A DNA stretch of 64,000 bases, from positions 124,383-188,382 of the forward strand of contig NZ_BMTY01000014.1 in the NCBI RefSeq assembly GCF_014649915.1. Reading direction: 5' to 3'. The notes under the pieces are model-generated. The model was not told the origin of the DNA. It ran no database searches and worked only from the letters and a program-made list of their open reading frames with translations. Every line of letters starts with the position of its first letter. The first letter of the stretch is position 1. Position numbers and translations under genes: made by a program. Shown here piece after piece: positions 45,059-53,754 of this stretch. This DNA is from Streptomyces toxytricini. Lineage in GTDB: Bacteria; Actinomycetota; Actinomycetes; Streptomycetales; Streptomycetaceae.

Positions 45059-46312
45059 TCAGCGGACGTACACGGCCGGCTTGGTGGCGGCGTTGAGCAA
45101 CGCCTCCAGCGGTCCCCGGCGGAACAGACGGGACCAGACCGCGGCGAACACGATCGCCCCGAGGATGGACATCAGCACCGGCGACCAGGACACCTGGGTG
45201 CTCTCACCGGCCGGTACGCCGAGCACGGACTGCACGAGGAAGTGGCCGACGTAGGCCGTCAGGGACATGGTGCCCACAGCGATGACCGGCTTCGCCAGGC
45301 TGGGCAGGCGCGGTACGCGGTCCATCAGCGCCGTCGCGCCCACGACCACGAGGATCGCGACGCCCACGCTGCCGACGATGTCGAACGTGGTGCCGCTGTG
45401 CGGTCCCGCGGACAGCAGATCCGAGGCCGGCCGATGTGTCGTGAAGGATCCGCTGCCGAAGGAGGACGTCTTCTCGAACACGGCGGACGACTTCGCCTCC
45501 TCCGCCATGCTCCGCAGCGCGTCCTCGCCCGCCAGCTGCAGGGACAGCCCGTAGGCGCCCGCCGTCAGGGCGGCACCGAACGCGGCCAGGCGCCGGCGGA
45601 CGGATGCGGCCGACAGGTCGAGGCGGGCCAGCGCCATACCGGCGACGACGAACGACATCCACGTGATCGCCGGGTAGAAGCCGGTGAGCAGCAGATCCAG
45701 CACGCCCACCTCGCTGACCTTCTTGAGCGGGTCGTAGGCGTCGACGGTCTGCCGGACGGACTCGCTGAGCCGGGAGTTCAGGACGAACGCCAGCTGCGGT
45801 GTGGCGAGCGCAAGGCCCGCGGCGGTGATCGCCAGTGCCTTCGCGGACAGCCGCAGGAGGGGCAGGGCGAGGAGGAAGTAGACGCCGTAGAAACCGAGGA
45901 TGATCACACCCCCGTACTCCATCGCCAGCACCGTGCCCAAAGCCAGCAGGACCACGGCACGGATCGCGATCCGCGCCGTCGCCTGCCTGCCGGCCGGCCC
46001 GGTCTTCGGCTCACGGCGGCCGGCGATCAGCATCAGCGAAAACCCGGCGAGCGTGGCGAACAGGACGGACGAGTGACCGTCGGCCAGATACCGGACCCAG
46101 CTGCCGACACCGTGCGTGGACGACAGCACCGGGCCGATGTGGACGATGTACATGCCGAACACCGCCAGCGCACGGGCCAGGTCCACGCCGACCAAACGTC
46201 CCATCGGGGGGCCGCCCGAGGGTGTCCCGGCGGAGTCGGGCGAGGCTGCGGGCACGGGAGGCGCGTTCTCCCGCGTAGCTGACGTCGCCTGCGGCGGCTG
46301 CATCTGTGTCAT
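45059..46312 (-). CDS. DUF418 / HGSNAT-like multi-pass membrane protein
   Basis: A 417-residue membrane protein, ATG at 46312 with GGGAG 9 bases upstream. After a Pro-rich 40-residue start comes GRLVGVDLARALAVFGMYIV, the typical beginning of heparan-alpha-glucosaminide N-acetyltransferase-like and DUF418 proteins, followed by some ten hydrophobic segments. The C-terminal part (TAYVGHFLVQSVLG, IVFAAVWSRLFRRGPLEALL) matches the DUF418 end. Such proteins may acylate surface glycans or lipids; activity is unproven. It diverges from the two-component genes starting at 46652, which might control it. Confidence 0.85.
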   Translation of the reverse strand: MTQMQPPQATSATRENAPPVPAASPDSAGTPSGGPPMGRLVGVDLARALAVFGMYIVHIGPVLSSTHGVGSWVRYLADGHSSVLFATLAGFSLMLIAGRREPKTGPAGRQATARIAIRAVVLLALGTVLAMEYGGVIILGFYGVYFLLALPLLRLSAKALAITAAGLALATPQLAFVLNSRLSESVRQTVDAYDPLKKVSEVGVLDLLLTGFYPAITWMSFVVAGMALARLDLSAASVRRRLAAFGAALTAGAYGLSLQLAGEDALRSMAEEAKSSAVFEKTSSFGSGSFTTHRPASDLLSAGPHSGTTFDIVGSVGVAILVVVGATALMDRVPRLPSLAKPVIAVGTMSLTAYVGHFLVQSVLGVPAGESTQVSWSPVLMSILGAIVFAAVWSRLFRRGPLEALLNAATKPAVYVR

Positions 46313-46651
46313 ACGAGGAATCTCCCGGTGCTGCACGGCAGCGGACCATCCCGCAGGCTTCGGTGAGACCCCCGCCGACAGGCGAGGACCGCCCCGCCGA
46401 CCGGCGGGCCGGGGCGGACGGTGACGTGAAGGCGCCCCCCGCATCTCGCCCTTCAGGCCACTCCGACGGCAGCAGCCGCACCCCCCGAACGGCTGGAGCC
46501 CACCCACCGGGTGGCCACCGTTCACGGGCGATCACGTCACCGCGTACCCTGCCCGGCGTACGGTCGAGCCAGGCGGACACCGGTCGAGAGCGCGGAGCAC
46601 CGGGCGGACGAGTCGCCGGGCAGCAGCCGGATACAGCAACGGAGCAGACGA

Positions 46652-47350
46652 GTGCGAGGCGGGACACCGGTGATCCGGGTAGTGGTGGTGGACGACGAGG
46701 CCCTGGTGCGGTCCGGCTTCCAGATGATCCTGAACGCGTCCGACGGCATCGAGGTCGTGGCGACCGCGCAAGGGGCCCAGGCGGCCGACGTCGTCCGGCG
46801 CGAGCTGCCGGACGTCGTCCTCCTCGACATCCGCATGCCGGACGTGGACGGCCTGACCGTGCTGCGGCAGATCCGGACACTGCCCGAACCGCCGCACGTG
46901 GCCATGCTGACCACTTTCGACACGGACGAGTACATCCTCACCGCACTGCGCTCGGGAGCATCCGGCTTCCTCCTCAAGGACACCGAGCCCGAACAACTCG
47001 CCCAACTCGTCCGCACCCTCGCCGCCGGGGGAGTGGTGATGTCGCCGAAGGCCTCGCGCGCGCTGCTCCGCAGCCACCCCGGGGCCGGAGCACCGCAGGA
47101 CGCCGACATCGCGCGCGTCGGGCTGCTCAGCGACCGGGAACGCGACGTCCTCGTCCTGATCGCGGAAGGACTCTCCAACGCCGACATCGGCACCCGCATC
47201 CACCTGAGCACGGGCACCGTCAAGGACCACGTCAGCTCGATCCTGACCAAACTGCGGGTCAGCAGCCGCGTCCAGGCCGCACTCCTCGCCGAGCGGGCCG
47301 GCCTGCTCACCCACAACGACGACGACACGACCCGGGACTACGGCCGGTGA
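46652..47350 (+). CDS. LuxR-type response regulator
   Basis: A 232-residue response regulator. GTG 46652 with GGAG 7 bases upstream is preferred; GTG 46670 (VIRVVVVDDE) is the shorter option. The receiver domain has the acidic pocket (VVVDDEALVRSGF), the phospho-Asp in PDVVLLDIRMPDVDG, and the switch Lys in GFLLKDTEPEQLA. The LuxR-type DNA-binding domain is LLSDRERDVLVLIAEGLSNA, then IHLSTGTVKDHVSSILTKLR. It overlaps the next gene by four bases and forms a NarL/DesR-type pair with that kinase. Confidence 0.92.
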   Translation: MRGGTPVIRVVVVDDEALVRSGFQMILNASDGIEVVATAQGAQAADVVRRELPDVVLLDIRMPDVDGLTVLRQIRTLPEPPHVAMLTTFDTDEYILTALRSGASGFLLKDTEPEQLAQLVRTLAAGGVVMSPKASRALLRSHPGAGAPQDADIARVGLLSDRERDVLVLIAEGLSNADIGTRIHLSTGTVKDHVSSILTKLRVSSRVQAALLAERAGLLTHNDDDTTRDYGR

Positions 47351-48468
47351 GCACGGGCCGGGCACCGTGGCGGCGACTGCCGCCCCGGGCCGTCGACACG
47401 GGCCTCGTCGCACTGGCCGCGCTCGACGCATGGATCAACCTCCTGGGCGAGGGCACCCCTGTCATGTGGGCCTGCGCCGCCGTCGGCTCCGCAGGACTGT
47501 TCCTGCGCAGACGCTTCCCGCTGGCCGTCTTCCTGCTGACCCTGCCCATGACCCTGTTCATGGACGTCGCGGTCGCCCCGATCGCCGCCCTGTACACCCT
47601 GTCCGCCTCGACCCGCAACCGTCTGCTCCTGGCGGGTTGCGCCCTGCTCAACGCGGCCGCGGGAACCCTCGTCTGGCCGTTGGCCGACGCGTTCGCCGAA
47701 GACCGGGCCTGGACGCTCGTCCAGTTCGTCTACACGCTGGCCACCGCCGTCGCCCCCGTCCTGTTCGGCCAGCTCGTGCAGGCCAGGCGGGACGTGGCCC
47801 GCCAGCTCGTCGAGGTCGAGGAGGCCCGGGAACACGAACGCGCCCTGCACGCCCAGACCGTCCTCGCCCGCGAGCGCGCCCAGCTGGCCCGCGAAATGCA
47901 CGACGTCGTCTCCCACCAGGTCAGCCTCATCGCCGTACAGGCCGGAGCCCTGCAGGTCGCGGCGAAGGACCCCGACGCCCGCGAGGCAGCCCGCACCATC
48001 CGCACCCTGAGCGCGAACACCCTCGACGAACTCCGCCACATGGTCACGCTGCTCCGCGCCTCGGGCGGCAAGACGACCGAACTCAGCCCCCAGCCCACCC
48101 TCGCCGACCTCCAGCAGCTCATCGCCAACAGCGGCATCGAGACCACCCTGACCGGAGGGCTCCCTCCCGGCATCAGCACAACCGCCCAGCGCACCGTCTA
48201 CCGCACCGTCCAGGAGGCCCTCACCAACGTGCGCAAGCACGCTCCCGGAGCCCGCGCCGACATCCGCCTGTGGCACGACGCCGACCACTTCGGCGTCACC
48301 GTCACCAACACCGCCCCCACCCGCCCGTCCGTCGCCCTGCCCAGCGCCCGGCACGGCCTCATCGGCCTGAAAGAACGCGCCGAACTGCTCGACGGCACCC
48401 TCACCGCCGAACCCACCCCACAAGGCGGATACGAGATCGAACTACGAGCCCCCACCCGCCCCGCCTGA
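47347..48468 (+). CDS. NarL-type sensor histidine kinase
   Basis: A 373-residue kinase starting at GTG 47347, overlapping the regulator stop (GTGA). The first ~150 residues hold about four or five membrane helices and little extracytoplasmic sequence, so the stimulus is probably sensed within the membrane. The HisKA_3 dimerisation domain carries the phospho-His in AREMHDVVSHQVSLIAVQAG. The HATPase region shows TVQEALTNVRKHAPGARADI (N box) and GLIGLKERAELLDGTLTAEP (G box). It is complete and transcribed with its cognate regulator. Confidence 0.92.
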   Translation: MSTGRAPWRRLPPRAVDTGLVALAALDAWINLLGEGTPVMWACAAVGSAGLFLRRRFPLAVFLLTLPMTLFMDVAVAPIAALYTLSASTRNRLLLAGCALLNAAAGTLVWPLADAFAEDRAWTLVQFVYTLATAVAPVLFGQLVQARRDVARQLVEVEEAREHERALHAQTVLARERAQLAREMHDVVSHQVSLIAVQAGALQVAAKDPDAREAARTIRTLSANTLDELRHMVTLLRASGGKTTELSPQPTLADLQQLIANSGIETTLTGGLPPGISTTAQRTVYRTVQEALTNVRKHAPGARADIRLWHDADHFGVTVTNTAPTRPSVALPSARHGLIGLKERAELLDGTLTAEPTPQGGYEIELRAPTRPA

Positions 48469-48558
48469 CCCCAAGCCCCCCGAGCCCCCAGAGGCCCCCG
48501 AGGTCTGGCCCGCGCTCCCGACCTGAGGCCGCCGTCCGGCCGTCGGGACCGCCACGGA

Positions 48559-49173
48559 CTACTGCTGGCCGGGGCCGATGACGGACTGGCCGATCTGTTC
48601 GGCCAGCCACGAGGCGTGCCGTTCGTCGTGGGAGGACCCGCGGCGGCGCACCGTCACGAGAACGGTGTGGTCGTCGGTGCGTTCGCCGACACCGATGTGG
48701 CGGTTGTTGAACAGGAGGAAGACCCGGGCATTGTTGGGTTCGCCGTGGAGATCGAGCTCCGGTAGGTCGGGCCAGAGCAGCCCGGACCACCAGATCCGGC
48801 CGATGTTTGAGCCGACCAAGGCGGTGAACTCGTCCTCGATGGAGCCCACGGGCCGGTACTCCATCGATGCCCAGAGCGGCAGGTGCGGAGAGAGGAACTC
48901 CGGATCGCTCCGGAGGTCGGACGCGTGGACACCACCGTGCAGACCCGTCGGGTCGGAGGGGTCACGGGTCCAGTCCCCGATGTCCTCCTTCCGGAACCAG
49001 GCATCCGGCAGAGCCTCCCGTATCCGCAGCACCTCGGAGACGGTGCGCAGCTCGACGTCGACCGACACCTCGGCGTGCTGCCGGTCACCGACCGCCACAA
49101 GCCGACGTGCCACGGACAGTGCCAGGGCAGGGTTGGGGGTGCGGAAGACCGGGTACGTGATCGGGCTGGACAT
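48559..49173 (-). CDS. hypothetical protein, paralog of the divergent gene
   Basis: A 204-residue protein, ATG at 49173. It has no recognised domain. Along its length it parallels the divergent neighbour: YPVFRTPNPALALSVARRLV, VELRTVSEVLRIREALPDAW, LSPHLPLWASMEYRPVGSIE and DDHTVLVTVRRRGSS-type segments line up with those of the next gene. Both look like compact alpha/beta proteins that could be secretion-linked immunity or effector-associated proteins, but nothing in the sequence proves this. Confidence 0.75.
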   Translation of the reverse strand: MSSPITYPVFRTPNPALALSVARRLVAVGDRQHAEVSVDVELRTVSEVLRIREALPDAWFRKEDIGDWTRDPSDPTGLHGGVHASDLRSDPEFLSPHLPLWASMEYRPVGSIEDEFTALVGSNIGRIWWSGLLWPDLPELDLHGEPNNARVFLLFNNRHIGVGERTDDHTVLVTVRRRGSSHDERHASWLAEQIGQSVIGPGQQ

Positions 49174-49258
49174 GCGAGCACCCTGCCACAACCGACAGAG
49201 GCTTGACCAGGCAAAATGCAGTGGCGGCGGCCCGTGGCGGCGTGTGAGGGTTCGGCGC

Positions 49259-49846
49259 ATGGGCAACTCCGTGGCATATCCCGTTCTCCGGACCACCGAC
49301 GCGGCCGAGGCGTATACGCAAGCCAAGCGCCTGTGCGCCCTGATGGCGGAGCGCGACGACGAAACAGGGCTCTTCGCCGAGTTGCGCACGGTCGCCGATG
49401 TGCGGAAGATCGCCGAGGTCTTGCCCGAGGCGGGCTTCGAGTACCCGGAGTTGCGGACCGGTCCGGCGGGTGAGCACCTCTGGTTCGACCTCGACGTGAC
49501 GACGGCGGACGATGCCGCACTGGGGCCGCACCTGCCGCTGGACGTCATGGTGCACGTTCCGAAGGAGAGCGTGGAGGAACGCTTCGTAGCCGCTCTCGGC
49601 CGGGGCATGGCCGCGATCGACTGGCACGGCTCGTGGCCGGACGAACCGCAGGCCGGTCACCACGGGTCGCCGAAGTACGACGGGGTCCAAGTGGTGTTCC
49701 ACGGCGATGACGCCCAGTGGGGCCGGTGGGCCGAGCATCACACCGTCTTCGTGCACACGGGCAAGTTCGGCGACCTGCTTCGGGCCCGGAAGCTCGCCGG
49801 TTACATAGGCAGTGACGTCTTGGGCGAGCCGCAGACCGGATGGTGA
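49259..49846 (+). CDS. hypothetical protein, paralog of the divergent gene
   Basis: A 195-residue protein from ATG 49259, only 85 bases from its divergent paralog. Shared pattern: YPVLRTTDAAEAYTQAKRLC, AELRTVADVRKIAEVLPEAG, LGPHLPLDVMVHVPKESVEE and WAEHHTVFVHTGKFGDLLRA. It lacks a signal peptide and membrane segments. The pair arose by inverted duplication or by duplication followed by inversion. Function unknown. Confidence 0.75.
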   Translation: MGNSVAYPVLRTTDAAEAYTQAKRLCALMAERDDETGLFAELRTVADVRKIAEVLPEAGFEYPELRTGPAGEHLWFDLDVTTADDAALGPHLPLDVMVHVPKESVEERFVAALGRGMAAIDWHGSWPDEPQAGHHGSPKYDGVQVVFHGDDAQWGRWAEHHTVFVHTGKFGDLLRARKLAGYIGSDVLGEPQTGW

Positions 49847-50095
49847 TCCGCCCTGAAGTCGGCGGAGATCGCCTGCCGCACCGATGACGCCCACGACCGG
49901 TACAGAAGCCGCGCCGGTACGGGCGTCCACCTTCGGAAGCGGCAAGCGCACCCCGGACTGGGTCGCCTCCCGGCGGATCGGCCGCGACGGACGGGCGAGC
50001 AGACCCTGACGGTCGTTCGACAACCCCGACGGCGACCGCCTGCCACTGCGACCGGGCCGGACCGATTGCGGTCCGGCCCGGCGGCGCCAAAGCCC
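49847..50095. other. region without a convincing gene
   Basis: About 250 bases between the paralog pair and the HNH remnant; no gene, only a weak 6-bp inverted repeat just after the stop at 49846. Confidence 0.35.
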
Positions 50096-50328
50096 GCGCG
50101 GCACCCGGAAGCCGGCCGCTTCGTGCCGCTCATGGAGGTCTACGATTCCGAGCGGACACCGTGGAGCGCGACCCGGCGGGAGGCCCACGCCAACGACCAG
50201 GCGTCCCCGGACATGCCGATCGCGGTCTCCGCCGCCTCGAACCGTTCCAAGGCGGACAAGGATCGGCGGAGTGGCTGTCCTCGGGCGGCCCCTACCACCG
50301 CATCCACGCGGCCACCTGGGTGGAATGA
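50096..50328 (+). pseudogene. degraded HNH (DUF1524-like) nuclease gene
   Basis: The segment GRFVPLMEVYDSERTPWSAT, then RREAHANDQASPDMPIAVSA and ASNRSKADKD aligns with the core of the secreted HNH nuclease family, also seen intact at 29290 (PLAEAW...ANDQDAPASLAAVTARTNRHRADRD). The catalytic DxxH is replaced by GRFV here. Coding then shifts frame into EWLSSGGPYHRIHAATWVE and stops at 50328. Loss of the key His, the signal peptide and the frame shows a dead copy. Confidence 0.65.
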
Positions 50329-50386
50329 AGGTCTCCGGTGGGCAGGAGGTCGTGGTGACGCCAGTGCGGGTCCGGGCCGGCCCGGG

Positions 50387-50806
50387 TCATGCCTGCTGCT
50401 TGGTGTCGATCTCGGCGATCAGGCCCTCGATGAGGGTCCGGATCTTGTCGCGGATGGGGCGGACTGCCTCGACGCCCTGGCCGGCCGGGTCTTCGAGCTG
50501 CCAGTCGAGGTAGGTCTTGCCGGGGAAGTACGGGCAGGCGTCGCCGCAGCCCATGGTGATGATGTAGTCAGAAGCCTGGGCGGCCTCGGGGGTGAGGACC
50601 TTGGGGGTCTGCTCGGAGATGTCGATGCCGAGCTCGGCCATCGCGGCGACCGCGGAGGGGTTGATCCGGTCGCCGGGCATCGATCCGGCGGAGCGGACCT
50701 CTACGCGGTCGCCGGCGAGGTGGCGCAGGAACCCGGCGGCCATCTGGGAGCGCCCGGCGTTGTGGATGCAGACGAACAGCACGGACGCGAGCGGGGTGGC
50801 GGACAT
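50387..50806 (-). CDS. arsC: arsenate reductase, low-molecular-weight phosphatase type
   Basis: A 139-residue protein, ATG at 50806. The P-loop LFVCIHNAGRSQMAAGFLRH (C-x5-R, Cys13 to Arg19) and the later GCGDACPYFPGKTYLDWQLE are typical of ArsC enzymes that reduce arsenate to arsenite with thioredoxin or mycothiol. The second Cys in MGCGDACPYF matches the thiol relay position. It is divergent from an arsR gene (gap 117 bases), so arsenite should induce it. Confidence 0.92.
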   Translation of the reverse strand: MSATPLASVLFVCIHNAGRSQMAAGFLRHLAGDRVEVRSAGSMPGDRINPSAVAAMAELGIDISEQTPKVLTPEAAQASDYIITMGCGDACPYFPGKTYLDWQLEDPAGQGVEAVRPIRDKIRTLIEGLIAEIDTKQQA

Positions 50807-50923
50807 CGGCTCTTCCTTCGGGAGCGGGCGACCGTCGGCACGCCGGGAGGGACGAGCCGCGCATCGGCCAAACAGTTCACCCCAGGCTGGTATCAGCCTC
50901 GGATGATGTGACAGTATCAGTGC

Positions 50924-51238
50924 ATGCTGACGTCAGTCGACACTGAACTGATCCGGGTGCTTGCCGACCCGCTCCGGCTCAAGATCGTGACTCTCCTCGC
51001 GCAGGAGACGCTGTGCACCACCCACCTCGTGGAGGAGACGGGCGCGAAGCAGACGAACCTGTCCAACCACATGAAGGTGCTGCGCGAGGCCGGGATCGTG
51101 GACACGGAGCCGTGCGGGAGGTTCATCTACTACCGTCTGCGCCCGGACGTCCTGGAGGCGCTCGCCGGCCAGTTCGCCGGCCTCGCCCGGACCGCACGCG
51201 CCACCGCCGAGGCGAACCTCAAGCGGTCCTGCCCCTGA
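50924..51238 (+). CDS. arsR: ArsR family arsenic-responsive repressor
   Basis: A 104-residue winged-helix repressor from ATG 50924 with no ribosome-binding site, suggesting a leaderless mRNA. Helix-turn-helix: ETLCTTHLVEETGAKQTNLS, then NHMKVLREAGIVDTE, and YYRLRPDVLEALAGQFAGL. Cysteines in ETLCTTH and DTEPCGRF, plus the last Cys (RSCP), could be the arsenite ligands; the classic ELCVCDL motif is not present, so metal binding differs from Escherichia coli ArsR. It is followed by the aquaporin gene. Confidence 0.88.
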   Translation: MLTSVDTELIRVLADPLRLKIVTLLAQETLCTTHLVEETGAKQTNLSNHMKVLREAGIVDTEPCGRFIYYRLRPDVLEALAGQFAGLARTARATAEANLKRSCP

Positions 51239-51269
51239 CCTCCCCCGCCTGCCCGAGGAGAACTCCGCC

Positions 51270-52061
51270 TTGACCGCCACCGAACCCGCCACGAGCGACG
51301 CCACAGCCGCCGCTCCGGCGCCGCACCCCGCACCGGGGGCAACCCCGCCGTGCAAGCCGCTCCCGTCCCGCGCGGCCGCCGAGCTGGTCGGTACCGCCGC
51401 TCTGGTCGCGATCGTGGTCGGCTCCGGCATCCAGGCCACCGAGTTGACCGACGATGTCGCGCTGCAGCTGCTGGCCAACTCCACCGCCACCGTCTTCGGC
51501 CTCGGCGTCCTGATCGTTCTCCTCGGCCCGGTCTCCGGCGCCCACTTCAACCCCGCTGTCAGCCTCGCCGAGTGGTGGACCGCCCGCCGCGGCGGCCCGG
51601 GCGTCACCGGCCGCGAGCTCGCCGCCTACATCCCCGCCCAGATCACCGGTGCGATCGCAGGCGCCATCCTTGCGGACGCGATGTTCGGGCAGCCGCTGGT
51701 GAAGTGGTCCACGCACGAGAGGTCGGCGGGCAACCTCCTGCTGGGCGAAGTGGTGGCCACCGCCGGCCTGGTCCTGCTGATCTTCGGCCTCGCCCGTACC
51801 GACCGGCTGCGGTTCGCCCCCGTCGCGGTCGCCTCCTACATCGGCGCCGCGTACTGGTTCACCTCCTCCACCTCCTTCGCCAACCCAGCCGTCACGATCG
51901 GCCGTGCGTTCACCGACACCTTCGCCGGGATCGCCCCCTCCTCGGTCGCAGGCTTCATCGCCATGCAGCTGCTCGGCGCCGTCGCCGGACTGTGCCTGGT
52001 CACCCTGATCTTCACCGACACCAGGCGGGACCAGAGCGCCGGGGAGCCCTCGCTCCGATGA
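51270..52061 (+). CDS. aquaporin-family channel (MIP), arsenic-associated
   Basis: A 263-residue channel from TTG 51270 with GAGGAG 8-9 bases upstream. Two NPA half-helix motifs are intact (FNPAVSLAEW and ANPAVTIGRA) within six membrane helices. In several bacteria an aquaporin next to arsR and arsC (AqpS) lets arsenite leave down its gradient after ArsC reduces arsenate; the context suggests that role here. A Pro/Ala-rich 30-residue extension precedes the first helix. Its stop nearly abuts the ArsO fragment. Confidence 0.85.
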   Translation: MTATEPATSDATAAAPAPHPAPGATPPCKPLPSRAAAELVGTAALVAIVVGSGIQATELTDDVALQLLANSTATVFGLGVLIVLLGPVSGAHFNPAVSLAEWWTARRGGPGVTGRELAAYIPAQITGAIAGAILADAMFGQPLVKWSTHERSAGNLLLGEVVATAGLVLLIFGLARTDRLRFAPVAVASYIGAAYWFTSSTSFANPAVTIGRAFTDTFAGIAPSSVAGFIAMQLLGAVAGLCLVTLIFTDTRRDQSAGEPSLR

Positions 52062-52234
52062 CGCAGCGCATGGACGCGGTGGTGATCGGCGGCGGCCAAG
52101 CCGGGCTCGCCGCCGGCTGCCACCTGCGCCGCCTGGGCATCGAGTACGTCGTCCTGGACGCCCATCCGGCGCCCGGCGCCCGCCGCGGTACCTGGCCGAC
52201 GACATCGACGGCCGGGCCCTCTTCGACGCGGTGA
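52058..52234 (+). pseudogene. ArsO-like flavoprotein, N-terminal fragment
   Basis: Starts with MTQRMDAVVIGGGQAGLAAG, then CHLRRLGIEYVVLDAHPAPG, the FAD-binding start of ArsO-like monooxygenases (where GGxQAGLAxGYxL is conserved). After residue ~45 the match ends, the frame turns to low-complexity residues and stops at 52234. The start overlaps the aquaporin stop as ATGA. The C-terminal part of such a protein is present in the opposite orientation at 53755-54030. Confidence 0.75.
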
Positions 52235-52263
52235 CCGGCCGCCGCCGGGCCCTCGACGAAGGC

Positions 52264-52750
52264 CGCCCCGGCTGGTCAACGGAGTCGGGGGCGGCGTCGG
52301 CCTCGCCGTCGCCCGGCTGGCCATCGGGCGCGAACTACGTGTGATCGGCACCGGGAGCACCGCCAAACGCGCCCACGCCGAGGTCATCGGGGTGCGGTTC
52401 GTCGACTACACCGCCGAGGACGTCGCCACCGCGGCACGCGAGCTGGTTCCGGACGGCTTCGACGGGGTCGTCGACCTGGCCGGGGGCACCTCGCTGCGGA
52501 CGGTCGCTCCGCTGGCCCAGGAGCCCCGCAACGTCATCTCTGTGGGGGATGTGTCCGTGTCCGAGCTCGGCGGGCGTTTCGTCGAGCGTCGCGTCGACCG
52601 CGAGAACCTGGAGCGGTCGGCCCGACTGGCCCTCGACGGACTACTCGCACCCGTGATCACCGCGGTCCATCCGCTCTCGGACGCTCCGGCCGCCCTCGCC
52701 ACCGTCGAGAGCGGTCATACCTCGGGCAACGTGTCATCAAGGTGGCATGA
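52264..52750 (+). pseudogene. MDR-family quinone oxidoreductase, C-terminal fragment
   Basis: The reading frame holds RLVNGVGGGVGLAVARLAIG, then RELRVIGTGSTAKRAHAEVI, DGFDGVVDLAGGTSLRTVAP and SDAPAALATVESGHTSG, the NADP-binding and C-terminal part of a medium-chain dehydrogenase / quinone oxidoreductase. The expected end K-V-V-I-K-V is spoiled by a one-base loss near 52728. The N-terminal catalytic half is absent. Confidence 0.7.
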
Positions 52751-52863
52751 GAAGTGCCCGCCGTCTGACCTTGTCGACCTTCCGTTGCGGGCGGACGAGA
52801 ACCCGTGGTCGGCGCATCATCCACTGAGCACGTTCAGGCGTACGCCGACAGTCCGCTCACCGC

Positions 52864-53361
52864 TCACTCCACGAGCGTGCTGCGGCGCTCCAGCAGGATC
52901 ACGTCCCGCCATGTGCCGTGGTGGCGGCCGATGCGTTCGCGGGTGCCGATCATGCGGAAGCCGGCCCGCTGGTGGAGGGCGAGGCTGGCGGTGTTCTCGG
53001 GGAAGATCCCGGACTGGATGGTCCAGATCCCGGCGGCCTCGGTGGAGGCGATCAGGGCGTCCAGGAGGGCTCGGGCGACGCCCCGGCCGCGGGCGTCGGG
53101 GTGGACGTATACGGAGTGCTCGACCACGCCCGCGTACGCGCACCGGTCCGAGACGGCGCTCGCCGCCACCCACCCCAGCACGGTGCCGCCGTCGTCGAGG
53201 GCGACGAAGCGGTGCTGGGGCAGCCTGCCCTTGTCGAAGGTTTCCCAGGTGGGAGCCCGGGTTTCGAAGGTGGCATTGCCCTCGTCGATCCCGGCCTGGT
53301 AGACGGCCAGGACGTCCTCGGCGTGCTCGGGCAGGAGTGCTTCGATCCTCACCCTGCTCAT
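52864..53361 (-). CDS. arsN1: ArsN1-like N-acetyltransferase (GNAT)
   Basis: A 165-residue GNAT protein, ATG at 53361, overlapping the stop of the upstream arsR by four bases (ATGA). GNAT features: YQAGIDEGNATFETRAPTWE near residue 22, RFVALDDGGTVLGWVAAS, VYVHPDARGRGVARALLDAL (acetyl-CoA R-G-x-G-x-A loop), and FPENTASLALHQRAGFRMIG. This pattern is shared by phosphinothricin acetyltransferases and ArsN1, which inactivates the antibiotic arsinothricin. Co-transcription with arsR supports ArsN1. Confidence 0.85.
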   Translation of the reverse strand: MSRVRIEALLPEHAEDVLAVYQAGIDEGNATFETRAPTWETFDKGRLPQHRFVALDDGGTVLGWVAASAVSDRCAYAGVVEHSVYVHPDARGRGVARALLDALIASTEAAGIWTIQSGIFPENTASLALHQRAGFRMIGTRERIGRHHGTWRDVILLERRSTLVE

Positions 53362-53726
53362 GCGGTCGCCTTCGCAGCGCCGGCCAGGAGCGCGCCCATG
53401 GCGGCCAGGACGGCGGGCTCGACCCGGTAGTACACCCACGTGCCGCGGCGCTCGGAGGACAGCAGTCCGGCCTCCTTGAGCTTCTTGAGGTGGTGGGAGA
53501 CGGTCGGCTGGGAGACGCCGACGTCGGAGATGTCGCACACGCATGCCTCTCCGCCCTCGTGGGAGGCAACGGCGGAGAACAGGCGCAGGCGGACCGGGTC
53601 GCCGAGAGCCTTGAACATCTTCGCCGCGACCTCCGCCTCGTCCGCGGACATGGGGCGCTCGTTCAGCGGGGGGCAGCACGCGACGACGTCTGGCTCCAGC
53701 AGCGGCAGAACCTTCACATTCGGCAT
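53358..53726 (-). CDS. arsR: ArsR family repressor with N-terminal Cys pair
   Basis: A 122-residue repressor; ATG 53726 is chosen because LPLLEPDVVACCPPL is the usual start of this group, though ATG 53744 is also in frame. It carries a Cys-Cys pair near the N-terminus (VVACCPPLNE) and Cys residues in GGEACVCDISDVGVSQ, matching the vicinal-thiol arsenite site of actinobacterial ArsR. DNA-binding helix: SQPTVSHHLKKLKEAGLLSS. It is coupled to the acetyltransferase. An operator-like motif lies in front of it. Confidence 0.9.
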   Translation of the reverse strand: MPNVKVLPLLEPDVVACCPPLNERPMSADEAEVAAKMFKALGDPVRLRLFSAVASHEGGEACVCDISDVGVSQPTVSHHLKKLKEAGLLSSERRGTWVYYRVEPAVLAAMGALLAGAAKATA

Positions 53727-53728
53727 AC

Positions 53729-53750
53729 GTCTATGTTGACACATGTCGAA
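53729..53750. promoter_or_regulatory. ArsR operator-like site 1
   Basis: Plus strand GTCTATGTTGAC followed by ACATGTCGAA, just upstream of the second arsR start. The first twelve bases are repeated exactly at 54042-54053, upstream of the divergent Cys-Cys peptide gene, and both are followed by a TGTCGA half-site. Confidence 0.7.
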
Positions 53751-53754
53751 TCAG

